A DNA stretch of 64,000 nt, taken from contig NC_134840.1 of the NCBI RefSeq assembly GCF_965363235.1, positions 84,044,916 through 84,108,915 of the forward strand, in the 5' to 3' direction. Positions 37,801 through 43,060 of the stretch are shown one piece after another. Both the position numbers and the translations under genes were made by a program. The notes below the pieces were generated by a model. That model ran no database searches. It had not been told where the DNA came from and saw only the letters and a program-made list of their open reading frames with translations. The DNA is from Mytilus galloprovincialis (taxonomy: Eukaryota > Mollusca > Bivalvia > Mytilida > Mytilidae). The stretch's first letter is position 1; each line of letters starts with the position of its first letter.

Positions 37801-40800
37801 AAAAAATCTTACTGATTAGTGCTTTCATATTTTTGGTAATTTGATACATGCAATAAGATATAATACAGTCAACTCTCGTTATTTCGAAGTCAGCCGGACC
37901 GGATAAATATTTCGAGATACACATAGTTCGACTCAAACAAAAACCTGAAGTTGACAGAACAAGGGACACAACTCTTGCTTAGCATGGTAAAGCTAAAATA
38001 AATCCGGGTGAATATGGGAAGGGGATCGATATTCTGGTATCAGATTCATGTATTTGCATGTCATGGTCTTTCATTATTATAATAACATTGTTTTTACTTA
38101 TTCAATTGTTTCAGTTACAATTGTTTCCTATGGCTTTTATTCGAGAGAGTAATTTCCAATCGATAGTTTCGTTATTCAGGTCGTTTAAAGTTGACAAAAT
38201 TGTTTATTCTCGGATACAAAAGACTTAAAAAAATTTAGATTCCTCTTCATTTTTATTTATCTCACTCTTTCTTTTAATAAAAGAAAACACAACAAGATTA
38301 AAGAAGCCGATTGAGTAGTTTGTAGGTGATCATCAACGGAAGTCATAATCCTTACTTTATACACACCCAAGCTCATTAGTGTAAACCACAATTAATTGTT
38401 TTGTAAACATTTTAAATACTTTTTCATGAACATTAATAATGTATCATTAATTATTTATAAAAATTCTATTAAAGATAATCTTAGGTAAACACTCTTGGAA
38501 ATAGCATGTCATAAATCAATACAGTGGTCAGTGATTGGAAATGTAATTACACGTGTATTGTCAGATTAACTCTTCAATCCATTTAAATGCCGGAGGTCAT
38601 GTTTTGACATATGTGTATTAGTTCGAAATAAATATTGAATTTTGAATGCTTTTGTTAACCTTGTGATCATAAATTTAGTTCGACTCAACTGAAATTTCAA
38701 CACATCCAATTTCAACTCATAAGTAGTCGAATTACACACATTTAAATGGAACAAAGTTTGGGACCACGTGAAAACTTCGACTCATCCGAAATTTCGAGTC
38801 AACCCAGTTCGAGACAACGAGAGTTAACTGTACTTTTAAAATAGTCATGAAATTGTTAAAAATTTTGGTCTTACTTGTAGAACATGAATTCTTCTTATTT
38901 TTATTGTTTCTGCAATAAATTGAAACTTTAAAAAAATATTCTTTACATTTAAAAAGCAAAAATTTGAACTTAATTAATATTCTTAGTATATTACAGTATA
39001 TTTGGACATGAAAATGATGAAATTCATCTTCAATGTCTATTTTACCTTTTATCTCAGATTTAATTGATGGTGGTAGGAACTGTAATTTATGCCTGAGAAT
39101 ACTGGCATGTATTGTTTCTGTTTCTAGTAAATCATGAGCCCCTCTTCTTTCCTTTTCCTGAAAATATAATAATAATATGGTGAATGAAATAGTTGATAAA
39201 ACAATATTCTACTTAATATATCATGTTAATGTTGGTTTTCACAAATATTATTTCACCTTTATAATATTTATGAAATAATTATATCATGCTCTATGCTCAT
39301 TTTACTAGTAACATGGTTAGGTATTATATTTGTCTATACTGAGTCAGATATGTTTTCATAAAAATGAGGCCCCTCATGGGGGGGTCCTAGTAATCACATA
39401 ATCACCATTTTTTTGCCAATATAATCACATAATCATTAAATATTTGCTTATCTTTAGTAATCAAATAATCATAAACTAAAAATACAGTCCTAGGTAATCA
39501 AATAATCATGAAATATTTGGCTTAATAATCAAATAATCATTAAAAAAACGGCCAAGTAATCACATAATCAAAAACCCCATGAGGGCCCTCAAAAATAGAG
39601 GATGGTATGATAGAACTATTTCGATTCTAATAGGATAATTTAAAACTTTTGCATCCAAAACCATATTAAAAATCAACTGTTTCAAGATAAAAAAAAAAAA
39701 AAGGGAAGTTAACAGATACATATTAAATTACTTTTAAAATGGTTTAAACTAATTTCCTAGCAATACACACAAACACAAATTTAATGTCTATTTTGCTCTT
39801 CAGTGGTGTACCAAAGTAAAACCTGAGGTTGCAATTTCAATTGGGAATCAATTGCAGCCCATGTTCTATTGCAATTAGACAGTCTGCACGGTTAGCTACT
39901 AGTCCGATGCCCCAGACTAGTAAAATTTCATTGGGACTAGTAAGTTTTGGCAAAACCTTATTTGGACCAATAAGAAAAATGTAAGTATATTGGTCTTCAG
40001 ACTAGTAGTTAATAAAAGTTTTTGGTGCAGACTGTTAGAACATGGGTTTGATTCTATGGGAAAAAAAGAATATCATATGAGAAATACATGTACATGTACA
40101 TACCAGTTCATGCATGGAATCAATGACTTTGTCTATATTGACAACATCTTTATCCAGAAATCCAAATTCTTCATACTTCATGCGATCAGCTGAAAAATCA
40201 TATAACATTGTTTTTATATTTCCAATCAAGTGTTGTTTAAACAAAATAATTTTATCATCCGTGTTTACATCAAGGATTTGTATAGTTCATAAATCCTTAC
40301 TTACAAAAAATGTTATCTACAGAAAACTAAAACCACTGAAGACAAAGCTACATTTGTATGACCAAATGAACAATCATTGGCTATTAAAGTTTTCAAAATT
40401 ATTAATAAATATTGTCCTGTACATGTCCGTGATCTAATACACTTAAAGGAAAACACTTACTCTTTCAGATACCAGAATACAGCCGACCTACCACATGTAA
40501 GAACAACTACATACGGCCTACAATCTTCAATGTATACAGGTGGTGCTAAGCTTTGGAATGAGCTGCCAGATGAGCTACGTAAGCAATCATCTTTAAATCA
40601 ATTCAAGAACTTGATAAATTCTTGGTCTGGCAGCTCATGCCAATGTTTTGCCTGCTAAAGCAGTTAATTTCTGTTCATTTTTTTGGTTTAATGCTTTATT
40701 TTCAGCATGGCAAAATTATTTTGTTATTTTTATTATAGTCCTTCTGCTGCTTTGTGCTAATATTAGTAACTAACTAATCTATATGTGCTTTTAATGTGCA

Positions 40801-42218
40801 AACCATTTTATTTTTGCTTTTTGTGTTTTTTATACCATAATTGTATGTTTTTATGTGTGTTTAACTTGTACAGTATGCTTAAAAAACATTTGTGCTGCAT
40901 GTTTATATACTGATATGAACCTTGCTTTATATGTTTAATTTATGTGTGCATGACTTGACATGTATGTTTTGTTTTACTTGTCGGTTTAAAAGCCCTTCAA
41001 AGCTTATGTTTGTACTTGTAATGCTTATACAGACTTTAAATAAAGCTTTATGTCTTAAATCTTAAATATTATCCTTAAAGACAGTTTTACGTATTTAAAA
41101 CCTTGCTTATAAAAATCCAAACCATAAATACCTTTACATATTTTTTGGAAAAAGATTGATTTTATATGAAATACATTTGAATATACAAAAATATGCAGCT
41201 GACAAATACTTTTGGCCTAGTCCGAGATTACATGTACTCTGACGTCCAACAGCTGTTTTGCCAAACAAGCTGGGGTGGTGGGATGTCAGAGCTCGTCTCA
41301 TATAAAAAAAAAGTGGATATTTGTCGTCCAAAACAAATGCGCTGCTATGTCGCTTCTGGTGCCGACTAACTGCCTTGGAATTATAAAAATCAGGTATCAA
41401 TTTGTTCATTTTTCATTTACCTCTTCATTTATGTAAGTTTTATCTACAGTTAGTCGACATTAGAAGTGACAAGCATGCACAGGCAAATTTCCACTTTTTG
41501 AGATGGGACGAGCTTTGACATCCCACATCCCCAGCTTGACTCGTAAAACATCTGTTGGACGTCAGAGTTATTTCAGACTCCTTTTGCCAGTTTTGGCCAT
41601 GATCTTTATAATAATCTTTTTTTCTAAGAAAGGTGGTTGCACTGATTAATGTAGTCCAAGATTACTCTGACGTCTGACGGCTGTTTAGCCAGACAAGCTG
41701 GGGCCGTGGGACGTCAGAGCTTGTCCCATATCAAAAAGTGGATATTTGCCCACCCAAAATAGATGCGCTACTTCCTCGCTTCTGGAGCCGACTGAGGGCC
41801 TTGGAATTATATAAATCGGGCATCAATCTCTTCAGTTTTCATTTATCTCTTCATTTATGTAAGTTTCACCTACCTGCCAAACCTTTAATTTTGTATATTT
41901 TAACATTTTTCAGAGACCCATTGTCTCATTTACATGCTAAACAGCCGTCCGACGTCAGAGTAATCTCGGACTATGATAAATGGTATGCTTTTAAAGAAGA
42001 ATACAAAAGGAATAATTTTTTCAACAGAATATGTAGTGTGCATCAATAGGAGATTTCTGAACTTGACTATCATTTCGATAATTTTTTTATAATTTTGAAA
42101 ATCTCTAATATTTTTTGCACTGTTTAGCACGTTCATAAACTGACAAACGGACTTTACCTAGCTCCAGAAGTCTCTCTACGGCAGCATTGACTTCTGGCAT
42201 CAAATGCTTTGCAGACAT
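7536..42218 (-). CDS. ccdc175: Coiled-coil protein, CCDC175 orthologue (26 exons, 884 aa)
   Basis: I joined 26 exons on the minus strand, from ATG at 42218 to TGA at 7538-7536. All phases agree and the total is 2655 nt. The protein is almost wholly heptad-rich coiled coil with a serine/arginine-rich, disordered tail of about 90 residues; no signal peptide, membrane segment or enzyme motif. The CCDC175 call rests on remembered human sequence: AHDLLETETIHASILRHKL, FLPPSIKSEIKEAVYSARQ, the INET-like VLNETRDQ, and a C-terminal LFGEILGRTDERRDKI / EDELLMLGGFLDNL segment that parallels the human C-terminus. Human CCDC175 is about 790 residues; the extra length is mostly the tail. Function is poorly known; a sperm or ciliary role is inference. 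The first intron alone is about 2 kb and introns are full of repeats. A likely poly(A) signal (AATAAA on the minus strand) is near 7500. Another long coiled-coil protein is the main alternative identity. Confidence 0.85.
9025..9170. repeat. Dispersed repeat family F fragment
   Basis: Contains TTCCAGTGGCAGACA and ATATGCATGAAATATTTGCC plus ACTGG. Related fragments at 14578-14800 and 37165-37445 share the AGTGGCA...CATGCATATTCAGGA block. Confidence 0.5.
9930..10408 (+). repeat. Family D element with internal dimer and terminal hairpin
   Basis: Starts ACAAGAATGTGTCCAC, has two ~200-bp tandem subunits (TCATTTTCTATGTT.AGTG...CTTTAACCTGAA), then a GACGGACGAACG microsatellite, and ends in a hairpin ATGCCCCTCTAC/GTAGGTGGGGCAT. 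Other copies: 36199-36650, 46131-46620, 52122-52592. No coding. Confidence 0.75.
12024..12186 (-). CDS. ccdc175: ccdc175 exon 25
   Basis: NFAEKDQEVLALFGEILGRT, DERRDKITEISSRLEDELLM, LGGFLDNLSTRRPK; this resembles the C-terminal helix pair of vertebrate CCDC175. Confidence 0.92.
12405..12492. repeat. Fragment of another mussel-type dispersed repeat
   Basis: GGGGGAATGTGTCAAAGCGA, CAACAACCCGATCATAGAGC. I recognise this type from mussel non-coding sequence; single fragment, in intron 24. Confidence 0.4.
12939..12982 (-). CDS. ccdc175: ccdc175 exon 24
   Basis: 44-nt exon, HLVESWDVDNQIQE; acceptor ATTTTTAG, donor GTGAGC. Confidence 0.87.
13642..13744 (-). CDS. ccdc175: ccdc175 exon 23
   Basis: GCDYLRKEITDIHQQMIDNE, KIKNMLGLQLQESK; phase 1. 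Confidence 0.9.
14307..14459 (-). CDS. ccdc175: ccdc175 exon 22
   Basis: 51 codons: EKLKKDLKKKRDEAIFQLKR, HGEDRQKLEKDIYIAGCKLR, SVLEENHKFEE. Confidence 0.9.
14578..14800. repeat. Dispersed repeat family F fragment
   Basis: CCAGTGGCAGCTATTACATG, CATATTCAGGATGAGAGCAT ... ACTAGTGGCAAATATTC. In intron 21. Confidence 0.5.
14950..15907 (+). mobile_element. 5'-truncated LINE, 3' end with 261-aa open frame
   Basis: The frame 14968-15753 encodes the C-terminal end of a LINE polyprotein: GRLPIECFIKTQTLLYLARL, then a terminal zinc-knuckle-like CNKCKILEDEKHFLLYCEY (C-x2-C-x8-H-x4-C). The reverse transcriptase core is missing, so the copy is 5'-truncated. It still has an undamaged frame here, so it is probably young. 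A polyadenylation-like AATAAA at about 15883 is followed by a short TTGATTTTGATTTGATTTG tail, the simple-repeat end usual for such elements. It lies in ccdc175 intron 21, antisense to the gene. Clade is not certain. Confidence 0.8.
16038..16117 (-). CDS. ccdc175: ccdc175 exon 21
   Basis: MRQKKSQLEDSIHKDTMKKQ, QMTEPR; donor GTAAGG, phase 0. Confidence 0.88.
16990..17335. repeat. Degenerate ~38-bp minisatellite, left part
   Basis: About eight diverged units built on CCCAACCCAAAAATG.CAAC and ATTTAT.AGACAATTTGT. Related to the cleaner 42-bp array at 18110-18870 through TGACAACATTT...CATCCAACCC. Confidence 0.75.
17360..18070. mobile_element. Family C element inside the minisatellite region
   Basis: Begins CTGGAGGCTCTCAAGAGCCT plus GTCGCTCACC and contains ACATGGCGGCCATGTTGGTT. 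It is diverged from the 4951-5710 copy; its right end (about 18070) is uncertain. Confidence 0.6.
18110..18870. repeat. 42-bp minisatellite, about 17 units
   Basis: Unit ACAAACATGTTGCTGCATCC + AACCCTTTAGTGACAACATT + TT, with 43-bp variants. Because 42 is a multiple of three, the array gives long open frames on both strands, which are not genes. It continues in degenerate form to about 18960. In ccdc175 intron 20. Confidence 0.92.
19152..19290 (-). CDS. ccdc175: ccdc175 exon 20
   Basis: QEIAEMERAIIDRKNDIEEK, TPAYEDLEKFFENRTNEYDV, LKRSIA; phase 1. Confidence 0.9.
19877..20008 (-). CDS. ccdc175: ccdc175 exon 19
   Basis: 44 codons: GTSLQKELKEDEKEITDLEG, NLTKAQDDYQNMFDAMKYKV, ARYE. Confidence 0.9.
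20405..21515. mobile_element. Pearl/helitron-like element with tandem core repeats
   Basis: Left end GTGCACACGCTGAAATGTCT. Core of about six ~150-bp diverged tandem units, each with TGAACCATGAAAATGAGGTC + AAGGTCA and CATGTACACCTTACA. Then a (CCG)n tract at about 21437-21459 and an end hairpin GTCGAGC..CTGCAAC / GTTGCAG..GCTCGAC. This layout matches the bivalve pearl family, thought to be helitron-related (recollection). About 22 bp of flanking sequence (AAAAACTGATGAT.AAGAAT) occurs on both sides. No protein coding. Confidence 0.7.
21934..22069 (-). CDS. ccdc175: ccdc175 exon 18
   Basis: MNVQNQKNNVSKDIEEMKMD, NHTFLTQMNTQIQDGKVQHL, ELTNE; phase 0 end before GTACG. Confidence 0.9.
22070..23330. 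other. ccdc175 intron 17, left part
   Basis: AT-rich, nothing recognised. Confidence 0.5.
23331..23560. mobile_element. Family C element, short copy
   Basis: CTAGAGGCTCCAAGGAGCCT, GTGTCGCTCAC and TTTTTAGCCATGTCAGCCAT; truncated compared with 4951-5710. Confidence 0.6.
23810..23910 (+). repeat. Family A fragment
   Basis: GCCATTGAGACACCTCTTCA, CAAGATACCAAATGACACAG, TTTACGACCTTCAACAGTGA. In intron 17. Confidence 0.6.
24253..24315 (-). CDS. ccdc175: ccdc175 exon 17
   Basis: QALEKRTEEKDRQKKKYDSL; acceptor AATAAG, donor GTAAGG. Confidence 0.87.
24316..25279. other. ccdc175 intron 16, left part
   Basis: AT-rich, no gene or clear repeat seen. Confidence 0.5.
25280..26730. mobile_element. hAT-like non-autonomous DNA element (1451 bp)
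   Basis: Ends CAGGGGCGTAGCT...AGCTACGTCCCTG form terminal inverted repeats, flanked on both sides by CACAT (25275-25279 and 26731-26735). CAGGG-type ends are typical of hAT elements, but 5 bp is shorter than the usual 8-bp duplication. It contains a C-rich tract at 25346-25378. At 26201-26345 on the minus strand there is an open stretch with TLAKVGRPFGCAGCINAQSR, possibly a captured or passenger fragment. No transposase recognised. Confidence 0.6.
27036..27152 (-). CDS. ccdc175: ccdc175 exon 16 (long form)
   Basis: ETFEKLIEKQIAEKKKNKEQ, EFVR, then LYSEPSLTPTPSPPR before a strong GTAAGG donor. A weaker upstream donor (GTTATA, exon end 27081) would drop the 15-residue proline/serine segment in frame, so alternative splicing is possible. 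Confidence 0.82.
27153..27762. other. ccdc175 intron 15
   Basis: AT-rich, nothing recognised. Confidence 0.5.
27763..27834 (-). CDS. ccdc175: ccdc175 exon 15
   Basis: Residues 396-419: AVLAQLNQQIEEFREQLNKE, RKER. Confidence 0.9.
27835..29011. other. ccdc175 intron 14
   Basis: Mostly unique AT-rich sequence. A 19-bp direct repeat (AGACAACAGGCCTCTTCT) is at 28082-28118. The candidate micro-exon follows at 29012. Confidence 0.45.
29012..29032 (-). CDS. Possible 21-nt micro-exon of ccdc175
   Basis: ATTATTAG|G..GA|GTAAGT encloses 21 nt that would insert KGVEEDE between exons 14 and 15 without a frame change. Splice signals and phase fit, but the exon is so short that chance is possible. It is not counted in the 884-residue model. 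Confidence 0.35.
   Translation of the reverse strand, partial: EGSRRG
29503..29613 (-). CDS. ccdc175: ccdc175 exon 14
   Basis: Residues 359-395: LQDQKRELGIKAELVGKMQA, ENVEMADTMESLAESHK. Phase 2 end. Confidence 0.9.
29870..30105. repeat. ~46-bp minisatellite, five diverged units
   Basis: Unit GTGAGTTTGTCAATCCAAGG + TCATACTCTGGAAAAAGGCA + GATGGG. Non-coding, in intron 13. The open frame through it is an artefact. Confidence 0.85.
30483..30546 (-). CDS. ccdc175: ccdc175 exon 13
   Basis: Residues 338-358: DLEEKMLQRQEDYEEVKALD, G. Acceptor TTTTTAG, donor GTAAGT. Confidence 0.88.
30986..31058 (-). CDS. ccdc175: ccdc175 exon 12 with a GC donor
   Basis: Residues 314-337: LETETQKEDDRNYELEGQKL, ELHS. 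The only donor that keeps the frame with exon 13 is AGTG|GCAAGT, a GC-AG intron with an otherwise consensus site. Confidence 0.85.
31930..32155 (+). repeat. Solo 3'-end fragment of the Penelope-like element
   Basis: ATGAGCAACACAAAGGGTGC, CACATGTGGAGCAGGATTTG, CTTACCCTTCGGGCGCACCT, then GTTGCCATGGCGCTGTCAGT and TCTTTCCCCCCTCTTTT. It matches, in reverse, 43061-43310, which lies downstream of the reverse transcriptase copy, so it is likely a 5'-truncated remnant. Confidence 0.65.
32174..32255 (-). CDS. ccdc175: ccdc175 exon 11
   Basis: Residues 286-313: VAIINEDMKLQKQYEDTERL, LLKKFKK. The donor GTATTA is weak. Confidence 0.85.
32561..32612 (+). ncRNA. Hammerhead ribozyme motif (type I, minimal stem III)
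   Basis: The conserved cores are all present in order: CTGATGA (32572-32578), stem II GTC/GAC closing a 7-nt loop (79-81 with 89-91), GAAA (32592-32595), a 2-bp stem III with GCGT loop, and the cleavage triplet GTC (32601-32603). Stem I pairs AGCGTCA-side bases 32566-32571 with TGGCGT 32604-32609 (six pairs, two of them G-U). Predicted cut is after C32603. Known: hammerheads with very short stem III occur in Penelope-like elements and in small retrozyme-type repeats of animals, bivalves included. It lies in ccdc175 intron 10 on the strand opposite to the gene. Activity is not shown by sequence alone. Confidence 0.85.
32726..32835 (-). CDS. ccdc175: ccdc175 exon 10
   Basis: Residues 250-285: SLQTYEDSKAKLEAEERQLS, DQLANKLRQNEALRKK. 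The phase-2 end (GG) is needed for exon 11 to stay open. Confidence 0.88.
32836..33705. other. ccdc175 intron 9, left part
   Basis: AT-rich; nothing recognised before the family A copy. Confidence 0.45.
33706..33877 (-). repeat. Family A copy (minus orientation)
   Basis: TTTTTGGGGCCCTATG, CAAGGCTCTGTGTCGAAGGC, GATGGAGAGTTGTCGCCATT and TACCACATCTTCTTT. In intron 9 of ccdc175. Confidence 0.7.
33987..34050 (-). CDS. ccdc175: ccdc175 exon 9
   Basis: Residues 228-249: ELDLIHEKLVDNEGQLDAVR. Acceptor TTTCTAG, donor GTAAGG. Confidence 0.88.
34377..34432 (-). CDS. ccdc175: ccdc175 exon 8
   Basis: Residues 210-227: SDTNSKTKMQKEENVVMK. Acceptor ATTTCAG, donor GTAAGT. Confidence 0.88.
34618..34740. 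repeat. Dispersed repeat with GATTGATT start
   Basis: TGATTGATTGATTAATTGGT + GTCTAACAACACTTTCAAC ... GAGTGCCAGGAGAGAATCAC. I recognise it as a bivalve-type repeat; one copy here. Confidence 0.4.
35124..35421 (-). repeat. Minisatellite of eight copied splice-donor segments
   Basis: Units of 39 or 36 bp. On the minus strand each reads ACTTAAACAACTGGTT|GTAA + GTGTCCATGTCAAAT. The last unit by coordinate (35385-35421) overlaps the true end of exon 7, so the array arose by tandem copying of an exon-intron boundary. All eight keep GTAAGT. Confidence 0.92.
35406..35504 (-). CDS. ccdc175: ccdc175 exon 7, bordering a splice-donor minisatellite
   Basis: 33 codons: IVDLEDGILQLKEDLIHERT, EARHEKKKLKQLV. 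Its 5' splice site (GTT|GTAAGTGTCC) is the first of eight near-identical copies in the minisatellite at 35124-35421. Only the first donor keeps the frame: reading past it gives VVSVHVK and then TAA. Confidence 0.9.
36091..36145 (-). CDS. ccdc175: ccdc175 exon 6
   Basis: Residues 158-176: LQIVLNETRDQVRQTNQN; ends in phase 0 before GTAAGT. Confidence 0.88.
36199..36650 (+). repeat. Family D element
   Basis: Same layout as 9930-10408: ACAAGAATGTGTCCATAGTA, two tandem subunits, GACGGACGAACGAACG, and the terminal hairpin ATGCCCCTCTAC/ATAGGTGGGGCAT. In ccdc175 intron 5-6 space. Confidence 0.75.
36926..37003 (-). CDS. ccdc175: ccdc175 exon 5
   Basis: Residues 132-157: PERISASKEHEDIIQELNEK, MAEKAG. 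Acceptor TTCTTTCAG, donor GTAAGT. Confidence 0.9.
37165..37445. repeat. Dispersed repeat family F fragment
   Basis: AGCTCAGCGGCAAATTACAT + GCATATTGAGGACAAAAAT ... ACCTCCCATACTAGAGGCAT; diverged from 14578-14800. In intron 4. Confidence 0.4.
37651..37786 (-). CDS. ccdc175: ccdc175 exon 4
   Basis: Residues 87-131: EAVYSARQDNAEALDNLKKK, ESINNNIKYLEERQHDLEG. Donor GTAAGT, phase 2. Confidence 0.92.
37866..38830. mobile_element. Pogo/Tc1-mariner-like MITE (965 bp)
   Basis: Ends CAGTCAACTCTCGTTATTTC... and ...GAGACAACGAGAGTTAACTG are inverted repeats. TA lies on both sides (37864-37865, 38831-38832), the standard target of the Tc1/mariner/pogo group. The repeated TTCGAA/TTCGACTC motifs are seen at both ends. 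No transposase frame. In ccdc175 intron 3. Confidence 0.75.
39046..39157 (-). CDS. ccdc175: ccdc175 exon 3
   Basis: Residues 50-86. Contains HDLLETETIHASILRHKLQF and LPPSIKSEIK, the stretch that most clearly recalls human CCDC175 (DLLEIES..., LPNSIKREL). Confidence 0.92.
39366..39590. mobile_element. 225-bp MITE filled with TAATCANATAATCA repeats
   Basis: Ends GAGGCCCCTCATGGGG / CCCCATGAGGGCCCTC are 16-bp inverted repeats (one mismatch), flanked by AAAAAT on each side (39360-39365, 39591-39596). The interior is about six diverged copies of TAATCA(C/A)ATAATCA. In ccdc175 intron 2. Confidence 0.75.
40104..40189 (-). CDS. ccdc175: ccdc175 exon 2
   Basis: Residues 21-49, ADRMKYEEFGFLDKDVVNID and KVIDSMHEL. 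Acceptor TTTTCAG, donor GTATGT. Confidence 0.88.
40300..41068 (+). mobile_element. LINE 3' end (5'-truncated)
   Basis: The open stretch 40377-40658 encodes the extreme C-terminus of a LINE reverse transcriptase of the Jockey/CR1-like type: YGLQSSMYTGGAKLWNELPD, ELRKQSSLNQFKNLINSWSG, then cysteines. An upstream frame (to 40437) overlaps it, so at least one frame change separates them. It ends with AAATAAAGC and a TCTTAAA repeat tail at 41040-41068. In ccdc175 intron 1, antisense to the gene. Confidence 0.75.
41218..41579. mobile_element. Palindromic MITE, copy 1
   Basis: Left end TAGTCCGAGATTAC...TCTGACGTCCAACAGCTGTT and right end, reversed, AGTCTGAAATAACTCTGACG. The arms are about 100 bp long and imperfect (ACAAGCTGGGG.TG.GGGATGTCAGAGCT recurs inverted). 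No coding. Confidence 0.75.
41652..41973. mobile_element. Palindromic MITE, copy 2 of the same family
   Basis: Left TAGTCCAAGATTACTCTGAC + GTCTGACGGCTGTTTAGC, right end ...GCTAAACAGCCGTCCGACGT + CAGAGTAATCTCGGACTA: inverted repeats of about 38 bp. Two copies in 760 bp of one intron. Confidence 0.8.
42158..42218 (-). CDS. ccdc175: ccdc175 exon 1
   Basis: Start codon exon, MSAKHLMPEVNAAVERLLEL, donor GTAAAG, phase 1. No in-frame coding is seen upstream. The first ATG is taken because the next exons continue it in frame. Confidence 0.85.
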
Positions 42219-42407
42219 GTTGATAATTTAAATGCAATTAATGACTAGCTAGTGATTTGAACTATTCAAAATAATTTTTAATATTACGACTCCATTTTTC
42301 AACAAATCTGTTGTCAATGAAATCACCTCCTAAATTGAAGAATTTTAAGGGGAGATAACTATCGAGCACCTGCAATTACCGTAAATGTTCATAAATGTCA
42401 ACACACC

Positions 42408-42977
42408 GCACTTGTTTCTGTCAATGTGGGGTTTACTATCCACACCCGTACAAAAAATCTTTCGTACGTGTGTGGATAGTAAACGCCAAATGTAGGACAG
42501 AAAGTCACAGGATAAAAAAGTCACAATTCATTTTTTCTGACTATTTTCTTTGAATAAAAAACGCTTTTTTCTACAAAAATAATTTTGTATTAAAATCTAA
42601 CTTTGTAAACAAAATTTATCAAAAAAATATCAAAGTAAATCAAATAATTGTTAAAAAAACTAAATATCAAAGTGGCTTGGCACTTAAATGGCTTCATGGT
42701 GCCAAGAAGTCTTTCTTTTGCATGATTAAAATTAAATAAATCTTCATTTTTCAAGTATAATGACACATTTCCTAAACGTTAATGTGAATATATGTATTAA
42801 AAAGTAAATATTTCAAGATATTTCTCTTATATATTCAAACAATTGTCAACATATTATTTGTGACTTTTTGTCCTTTGACTTTTTGTCCTACCACATTTGT
42901 GACTTTATGGCCTTTGACTTTTTGCCCTGTGACTTTCTGTCATTTTACCTAAACCCCACATTGACAGAAACAAGTGC
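42408..42977. mobile_element. 570-bp MITE just upstream of ccdc175
   Basis: Perfect 28-bp inverted ends, GCACTTGTTTCTGTCAATGT + GGGGTTTA at 42408-42435 and its reverse at 42950-42977. A second inner hairpin lies at about 42430-42475 (TTTACTATCCACAC / GTGTGGATAGTAAA). Near the right end are about five copies of TGACTTTTTGTCC-like units (42860-42941), with the opposite strand of the motif near the left end (GGACAGAAAGTCAC). No clear target duplication. It begins about 190 bp before the ccdc175 start codon. Confidence 0.85.
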
Positions 42978-43060
42978 ATGTGGAAAAAAGGTCATAATTT
43001 GGTTCGTAAATGGGTCTATTTCAAAAGCCTTAATGCTAAATACGTCGGCAGTTCTTTTCA

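Noticed and set aside
41738-42049. 103-residue plus-strand frame
   Set aside because: Lies across a palindromic MITE and the flank; no protein-like features.
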